64,000 nucleotides of DNA. Origin: Eucalyptus grandis (Eukaryota > Streptophyta > Magnoliopsida > Myrtales > Myrtaceae). The stretch is taken from NCBI RefSeq assembly GCF_016545825.1, contig NC_052613.1:57610833-57674832 (forward strand), read 5' to 3'. Below are positions 57,912 through 64,000 of this stretch, one piece after another. Made by a program: the position numbers and the translations under genes. The notes below the pieces were generated by a model. It saw only the letters and a list, made by a program, of their open reading frames with translations. It made no database searches and had not been told where the DNA came from. The first letter of the stretch is position 1; each line of letters opens with the position of its first letter.

Positions 57912-58273
57912 CCATCATGGGATGCTTCTCTTTCTCCTTGAGCAAATGAGGATGCAGGCAAACCTTCGTAATACTCCAAATGAGGAACATTAGTCCTGTT
58001 GTTGCTCTAGTTGGAGCTATGACTTGTACTTGCCATTTTCCTTAAATTTCTGGTAATAAAACAATCTTAGCTTTGGCATCGCATAAACTTCAATCTAACA
58101 TGCTAAAAAATCTCAGTCAAGAGGGAATTTTTTTTTAAATATCTACGTCTTCATTTAGTTTACAATCATGACTGACAAAAAATAGTGCTATAACACCAAA
58201 AAAAGAAAAAACGAAAAATGAAAAAAAAAAAAGGGTCCCATCAACAAAGATAACAGATTACATACGAAGGAAT
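57912..58273. other. No recognised gene
   Basis: AT-rich intergenic stretch with no recognised coding, RNA or repeat signal. Confidence 0.4.
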
Positions 58274-58302
58274 GGCGAATTTAAAATTAATTGAGTCTGC
58301 GC
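58274..58302. repeat. 29-bp direct repeat flanking the Copia relic (left copy; right copy 63509-63537)
   Basis: Both copies share GGCGAATTTAAAATTA and TTGAGTCTGCGC with one mismatch between them (28 of 29). The left copy abuts the LTR, the right copy abuts the truncated RNase H region. This is far longer than the 5 bp normally made by LTR-element integration. Confidence 0.93.
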
Positions 58303-58303
58303 G

Positions 58304-58726
58304 TGATGGTTTTAATTGGGGATGGGCTTAAGGCCCGTTCGCCCATGCCGGGCCCAAAGGCCCGGCCCACGGGAATAGGGCCCGTGGAGGGGAAGGTATA
58401 AAGGGAGGGAGAGAGAGAGAGAAAAAAAAACGTTTTGCAATTCAACGTACGTCTTTTCTCTCCTCACGCTCTCTCTCCCAAAAAGCAAGACAGTAAGCAT
58501 ACGGCGCGCTTTCCTTCCCTTCAAGGCTTCATCGGATCGAACAAGACCGTTTCTCTTCCTCTTGTCGGCGTTGGTGCTTAATCTGTGGCTAACAAGGTAC
58601 GCTCGAATCCGTGGTGTGCTTTACGATCGGTGATACGTGTCGTTTTCTTGGGCTTCGCTTCCGCATTGATTTAGGGGTTCGATTTAGTGTCGAATTCGGA
58701 TTTTCGGGGATCAGTCATTCCCAACA
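58304..58726 (+). repeat. 5' LTR of the Copia element
   Basis: Ends CCCAACA immediately before the primer-binding site. Contains GGCCC-rich U3 sequence, a TATAAAG box at 58397-58403 and a CT/GA-rich leader. The end complement (TGTTGGG) is not seen at the start (TGATGGTTTT), so the 5' tip may be lost. Confidence 0.7.
58397..58403 (+). promoter_or_regulatory. TATA box of the Copia LTR
   Basis: TATAAAG about 330 bp before the LTR end, followed by a (GA)n purine tract; the usual position for the U3/R promoter. Confidence 0.6.
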
Positions 58727-58727
58727 T

Positions 58728-58739
58728 TGGTATCAGAGC
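58728..58739 (+). other. Primer-binding site, initiator tRNA-Met type
   Basis: TGGTATCAGAGC one base after the LTR end CCCAACA is the standard plant LTR-retrotransposon primer site complementary to the 3' end of initiator methionine tRNA. Confidence 0.93.
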
Positions 58740-58879
58740 CCGCTTTCACGTTTTCCCGATCAATTTCATATTCTTTGATTGAAGAAACTTTCGGCCGTAC
58801 GGAACCGGGCGAAAATCCCGACACCCGACTTCTTCGGCCATTTTCATGAGTTTTCGAATGTCAAAAACAAATTCTGAAA

Positions 58880-59374
58880 GCACTTTGGGAGAAAGACGAC
58901 GTCGAGGCGAGTCCGGGAGATGTCTCGAACGCGGCCGGGAGACGCCGCACGCCCCACACGCGCGGCCGGAAGGCGCTGCGCGTGGGCGCGGCGCGCCTGG
59001 AAGCGCTCGATCGCCGCGCGCGTGCGTCACACGCGCCGGCGACCGGCGCGTGCGCGCGCCGGGCCGGCGAACCGGCTGCACGCGCCGGCCACGGACCGAC
59101 GCGTGCGGCGTCGGCATGACGTCACCCAACGGCCGGTAACGGCTGGGCGACGTCATCGATGACGTCAGCGATGACGTCGGTTGGCCGGGCGGCGACCCGA
59201 CCCGCGAACCGACCCAACCCTAGGAGACCAAGGCACGTGGTAGGCACGTGCGGATGACGTCGCGTGGCGTCATCCCCCGCACGCGGCGCACGTGCGTCGG
59301 TCCGCGCGAGCGTCCGACTGCCCGACAGTTCGACGGCCTGACCGGTCCGTCCGGTCCGACCGGTCCGACGAGCG
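58880..59374. other. CpG-rich leader segment of the Copia element
   Basis: About 500 bp dominated by CGCG, GCGCGC and TGACGTCA-like words, in sharp contrast to the AT-rich window. Open frames exist on both strands but look compositional. It lies between primer site and gag, where a leader of 100-200 bp is usual, so it may be an expansion or insertion. Confidence 0.6.
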
Positions 59375-59506
59375 TTGACCACCGTTGACCATTGACCGAC
59401 GACCGTTGACCTCCGTTGACCGTTGACCTCCGTTGACCCTTGACGACCGTTGACCGTTGACCTCGGTTGACCGACGAACGTTGACTTTGACCGTTGACCG
59501 TTGACC
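59375..59506. promoter_or_regulatory. Cluster of W-box cores (GTTGACC array) in the Copia leader
   Basis: Fifteen TTGAC cores in about 130 bp, fourteen of them TTGACC or TTGACT, mostly as GTTGACC units spaced 6-16 bp. TTGAC(C/T) is the binding core of plant WRKY factors, which drive many defence genes. The array is seen directly; function is inference, as it may be only a degenerate minisatellite. Confidence 0.6.
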
Positions 59507-59615
59507 CCAAAAAAAAAAAAAAAAAAAAAGGGGGAAAAGAATGTGTTTCTTTTTCAATTAAGTCTATATGGATTATAATGTGATCCCTTATTTGTTCTGC
59601 ATTTGTTGCAGAACA

Positions 59616-60830
59616 ATGCCTCCCCGAGGTTGCGCACACCTATTCGCGCGGTGGCCATGAACAAAAGGAAAGGCTGTCTAAGTTGATAGCATTTGAGGCC
59701 ACCGATCATCGATGGGAGAGTGGTGACTTAATTGATCACGTCCTTGAAGTCAACGGGAAAATTCAACAGGTCATATGGAATGGTCGTCCTATGTCATAGT
59801 CAGAGATGGTGCGATTTTTCATAAACACTCTTCCACCTGAATGGCAAGATGTGTTGAATCGCATATGGGATGTCAACGGAGTTTGCTTCCTATAAGAAAA
59901 TTGTGATGGATTTTTAAATGAATATTATTGTATTGTTTCGAGGGAAAAGATCAAGAAATTGAACAAAAGAGGATCTTTCCGGTTCGTGTCTTGACTTGAT
60001 GTTAGTTGTATTGGTGATATATGTTAAGTGTGATTTGTGGACATATTATGTAATGATTACTACCTAATTGTGTTAATTGAAAGCATTATTGTTTTTATTA
60101 GATGTTCTATTATATATTGCTTTCTGTTATTGCTGGTTGTGGGTAATTAACTATGGGTAGTTTTAGAAGTTTTGTAGCTTCATAGAATTGACTTTGCATA
60201 AGACAATTATATTGATGATAGTTTTAAGTTAGGATTTTGGAGGATGATTGGAAACATAGTGACCTTTTGATTCTGAAACCTTACTTGAAATTATTTATTA
60301 ATATGATGGGTCTATGTAAAAGTGGATGCATAAATGATAGGCATTAATAATTCGTGCATGTATGTCGATGTGTTCGAATCGATATTTTCAGCAACTAAGA
60401 ACGTTATTCTTGATATGAACGGCAACAATTGTGAAATATTGCATATGAAGATTCAATATGTGCTGGAAAAGCAAGAAGCATTAGAAGCTCTTGACCATAT
60501 TATGGAAGATCTAGAGGATGCTGTGCGCCACCTTGAGCTAGTAGAGGATCGGGCTATCGGCATTTGAGCCGAAAATAGACATAGGCTATCTTTGGTTCTA
60601 GCTCGAAAGGGCTTTGAGCTCTAAGCGCAAACGTATTGATTCATTCAATATGTGGGAAAACAAAGGATCAAGTCCTTATTGCAAGAGATCAAGAGTTAAC
60701 CAACACAAGAGAGGAAAACGTCCTCAAGTGAAGAAAATGTCAAGGGTGAGGTGTTACAATTGTGACAAGAATGTCACTATGCTCTAATTGTTGTGAGCCG
60801 AAAAAGGTAAACACCTCTTGTACATTTGAG
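59616..60830 (+). pseudogene. Copia gag, degenerate
   Basis: An ATG (59616) opens MPPRGC but stops after about 14 codons. Gag-like (UBN2) text follows in other frames, e.g. around 59700-59900 and the frame 60334-60567 ending with EALEALDHIMEDLEDAVRHL. A broken zinc knuckle (RCYNCDKN, then disrupted) is near 60752-60780. Numerous frame changes. Confidence 0.7.
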
Positions 60831-62000
60831 AACTTTGATTATGTGTCAAGTTCTGCATTATTAGCTGAATCCAATCCTTTGTGGACTGTAGATTCATGAG
60901 CAACAGATGATGTAGCGAAGGATAAAGGATCCTTCGTAGAATTCGACGATACCAACGGAACTAAGTGGATCTATGTGGGAAACAGCTCAAGAGCTGAAAT
61001 TAAAGGGATTGGCACCTGCCAATTGAACATGCGTGGTGGACGCAACTTGTTCCTACATGATGTTCTATATGCTCCGGAGATTCATCGAAATTTAAGTGTC
61101 TGTTTTGATGCATTGGTTAAGCTTGGTTTTTAGTATGAATTTCCATAATAGATGTGTAGATTTGTATTTGGATACAAACTACTATGATTTTTGGTCACTT
61201 TCTGGATGGCTTTATTGTACTAAATGTTGACTGTGGTGATGTCAATATGTTATTCCCTTGTTTCACGTCTTCTACTTTATATGATAATGATGTGAATATG
61301 GTGGCATGCTAGACTTGGTCATATGGGCCAACAACATATGAAAAGACTAGCCAAAGAGGGCTTGTTGGGCAATATTGAAAAAGTCGATTTGCTTATATGT
61401 AAGCATTGCCTAGAAGGGAAAACGACAAGGAAACCATTTTGGAAAAAGGTAAAAGAGCTGAATTTCCTCTGCATTTAATCTATTCTGATGTCTGTGGTTC
61501 AATGAATATGAGAGGAAGGCAAGGGGCTGTTTGTTTCATCACTTTTATAGATGATTCTACTTGATATGGATATGTCTATTTGATTTCTCATAAATCTGAA
61601 GCATAAGTTGTTTCAAAAAGTTTATGAACCTGGTAGAGAATCAATTAGACAAGAAAATAAAAGTATTGAGATCCGATCGAGGTCAAGAATATTTATCTGA
61701 TGAGTTCAGAAAATTATGTGATGAAAAAGGAATAGAAAGACAATTATCTATTCTATATACTCCTCAACAAAATGGTGTTGCAGAAAGAAGAAACGAACCC
61801 TCTTGAAAGGTTAGGTCCATGATGGCGCATGCTAACTTACTCATCACTTTTTTTTTGGAGTGATGCGTTGCTAACTGTTGCCTTCATACTTAACCGGGTG
61901 CCTTCCAAATTAGTTATTTCCACTCCATATAAGTTATGGATAGGTAGAAACCGGACTTAAGTTTACTTAAGCCATGGGGTTATGCTACCTATACTCATAT
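60831..62000 (+). pseudogene. Copia protease and integrase, degenerate
   Basis: The protease active-site triplet Asp-Ser-Gly at 60891-60899 has its third codon changed to TGA, which removes both the frame and the catalytic motif. After it, GTKWIYVGNSSRAEIKGIG and NLFLHDVLYAPEIHRNL are typical. The pre-integrase HHCC zone is near 61300-61440 (ARLGHMGQQH; CKHCLEGKTTRKPF). The integrase core has LIYSDVCGSMNMRGRQG, FIDDST and, in frame 61624-61806, LRSDRGQEYLSDEFRKLC with TPQQNGVAERRN. Stops are scattered throughout. Confidence 0.82.
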
Positions 62001-62439
62001 GTCCTCTCACAAGTTTGGGAAATTGAGTCCCAGAGATAAAAGTAGAGTATTTTAATGAGATACTCCGAACACTCGAAAGGGTATGTGTTCATAGGTGAGC
62101 AGGAAAGTGGGAGAATAACTGAATTTTGAATCATGGGATGTCACATTCTTAGTTGATGAATTTCCTTAGAGGGGGCGAAATAGGGAAGATTACTTCCTAT
62201 TTGAAACCTTGGATCAAGATAATGATATTAGTGGAGTTCATCCAAGTGGGAGTAATATGAGATGTGATGAATTGAATTCAATTTATTCTCAATTGCAACC
62301 ACATGATGTGACGACATCATCATTACCTAATCCAAGTGGGAGCATAATTGGGAATCATGTGCTAAGTGTACAATCTCCCATACGGTGAACAAGTCGCCAA
62401 AGTATTCCCCGTCGATGTTTTGACATTGAAAGGGAAACT

Positions 62440-63508
62440 TTTATGGTTCCTCCGCAAGATGAGGATGAGCCGAGAAATATTAATGAGGCTCTTAATTGCC
62501 CTAGTAAGGAAAAATGGATTAATGCAATGGAAGAGGAAATGGAGTCAATGAAGTCAAACCAAGTGGGAACCTGGTTGATCTTCCAAAAGGATGCAAAGCC
62601 ATTGGGAACAAGTGGGTTCTCAAAATAAAGCGAAAGGCTGATGGCTCGATAGAAAGGCATAAGGCTCACCTTGTGGCGAAGGGTATAATCAACGGGAAGA
62701 TATTGATTATGAAGATACATTTTCTCTCGTATTGAGATTTACCTCGATTCGCATAATTCGGCAATAGTGGCTAGTCTGGATCTTGAGTTACATCAAATGG
62801 ATGTAAAGACTGCTTTCCTCAATGGAGAATTAGAGGAATAAATAAATATGGAACAACCTATCGGTTTCATAGTGAAAGGCCAAGAAGAAAATGTATGTCG
62901 ACTTTGGGGGTCGATATATATATGGCCTTAAGCAGTCGTCAAGACAATGATATATACATTTTCATAATACCATAATAGCATATGATCTTACAATGATAGA
63001 TGAGGATCATTGTATATATATCAAAAGATCCAAGGATCAATTTGTGATCATATCATTATATGTTGATGATATACTAATTGCCGGAAGCAATATGGAGTTG
63101 GTTAATACCGTTAAGAGACGGTTGTCTTCCAACTTTGAGATGAATGATATGGGATTGTAAACCCATAAACACTCCTATTGCAAAAGGTGAAGGATTGAGC
63201 CATAGACTGTGTCCAAGGACTCCACAAGAGAAGGAACAAACAAAATATGTTCCTTATGCTAGTGCTGTTGGGAGCTTGATGTATGCTATGATGTGTACAA
63301 CACCCGACATATGCTTTGCAGTTGGAATGATGAATAGTTACCAATCCAATCCCAGGTCAAGTACATTGGAAAGCCGTTAAAAGAATACTAAGGTATCTAA
63401 AGGGGACTGCTGATTATACGCTGAGTTATTATGGAAAGGATCTGCGACTCTAAGGCTATTACGATATTGATTGGGAGGAGATTTAAATAAAAGGAAATCT
63501 ACTTCTGG
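62440..63508 (+). pseudogene. Copia reverse transcriptase and RNase H, degenerate and truncated
   Basis: RT landmarks: EDEPRNINEALNCPSKEKW and NAMEEEMESM (62460-62550), HQMDVKTAFLNGELEE (near 62800), and YVDDILIAGSN with the catalytic YVDD at 63059-63070. At 63156 the text jumps from NDMG to CKPINTPIAKGE, about 45-50 residues shorter than the family, i.e. an internal deletion. RNase H-side text is VPYASAVGSLMYAMMCTTPD, ICFAVGM and YLKGTADYTLSYYG, ending at KSTSG where the 29-bp repeat begins. Several stops. Confidence 0.85.
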
Positions 63509-63537
63509 GGCGAATTTAAAATTATTTGAGTCTGCGC

Positions 63538-64000
63538 TAAATCAAATAAGGAAACTTAACTCTAATAATCAATTTACCCTCCACAAAAAAGAAGAGAAAG
63601 GAGCTTTCTAGTTTATTCGACTGAAAAGTGCCATACCCAGGAATATCATCATCTCTTCCATTGCTTTCTGCATAAAATGAGCTCCCAAGCATTTGTTCAT
63701 TTCCTTTCTCTGCAATGGACACTTTGTTCCCCTTGTCATAGATGTCCCTAAGTTTCATATGCTATAAAATGGTGATATTCTTGCGTTTATAGAAATGGAA
63801 GTGTTCAAAAATTACATGAAATATGCGATTTAAAATCATGATAAAGTTTAGTAAAAGAAACAAGTTGAATCATATTGAAATCAAGCATTGCATTTTGTAA
63901 TTTGTAGACAGCCGGACTTCTTCTCACTATATATATGTTCAAAGACTTGTTGAGTTACTAATGATTTTAACTTTTAAGCCTAATTTGCTTATTTTTGTAA
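63538..64000. other. Right flank, possible exon on minus strand, then repeat
   Basis: The minus frame 63537-63758 (MKLRDIYDKGNKVSIAEKGN...) is acidic and hydrophilic and might be an exon end, but I recognise no domain. The last 43 bases repeat 20613-20655. Confidence 0.25.

Larger units (their letters stand above)
58303..63508 (+). mobile_element. Ty1/Copia LTR retrotransposon, degenerate, 3' truncated
   Basis: Order LTR, primer-binding site, leader, gag, zinc knuckle, protease, integrase, RT, RNase H on the plus strand defines Copia (integrase before RT). The 3' part of RNase H and the 3' LTR are missing. Nearly every domain contains stops or indels, plus an internal deletion between RT and RNase H. 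It cannot be autonomous. Confidence 0.9.

Noticed and set aside
58746..59639. Several overlapping frames in the CpG-rich stretch
   Set aside because: Long frames are expected by chance in CG-rich DNA where stop codons are rare; they overlap on both strands and lie in a Copia leader.

Overview
This is nuclear DNA from a flowering plant, almost certainly a eudicot. The evidence is a coiled-coil NB-ARC-LRR (CNL) disease-resistance locus, intron-bearing relics of plant genes (DMC1, purple acid phosphatase, a TSJT1/DUF3700 protein), a plant-type L1 LINE with a terminal RNase H, hAT, SINE and LTR elements, and AT-rich intergenic DNA with microsatellites. The CNLs resemble the RPP13-like-1 class that is expanded in woody dicots, but I cannot name a species. 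There is no prokaryotic, organellar or CRISPR content.

Layout. 1-1502 (minus): intact N-terminal two thirds of CNL-1, cut by the window edge. 1503-4770: NLR 5' flank and intergenic DNA. 4771-11244: decayed LINE, itself split at 8008-9826 by a non-autonomous hAT element with a perfect 8-bp target duplication, which carries pieces of a purple acid phosphatase gene with an intron (a Pack-type transposon). 11245-18660: more NLR-flank repeat, nested terminal-inverted-repeat elements and a MITE. 18661-22800: mostly unassigned. 22811-25326: unprocessed DMC1 (meiotic recombinase) pseudogene. 26545-34510: two diverged copies of a DUF3700 pseudogene, one broken by a 3.57-kb LTR-type insertion that contains a SINE. 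34884-34978: tail-end relic of a lost NLR. 35644-39947 (minus): CNL-2, nearly complete but frameshifted in a 10-base homopolymer between NB-ARC and LRR. 40141-57150: tandem array of a roughly 4-kb block derived from NLR upstream DNA, with NLR coding sequence lost except a dead start-codon region near 43.4 kb. 57281-63537: LTR fragments and a degenerate Copia element bounded by a 29-bp direct repeat, with a dense cluster of WRKY-type W-box cores in its leader.

Interpretation. The window is the eroded part of an NLR cluster. Unequal exchange appears to have copied the flanking DNA repeatedly while deleting most of the NLR bodies, and transposons inserted into the copies. Because the flanking copies are paralogous, several insertions can be read against an 'empty site' elsewhere in the same window. 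Only CNL-1 (open to the edge) and possibly CNL-2 look capable of making protein; every other recognised gene is a relic.
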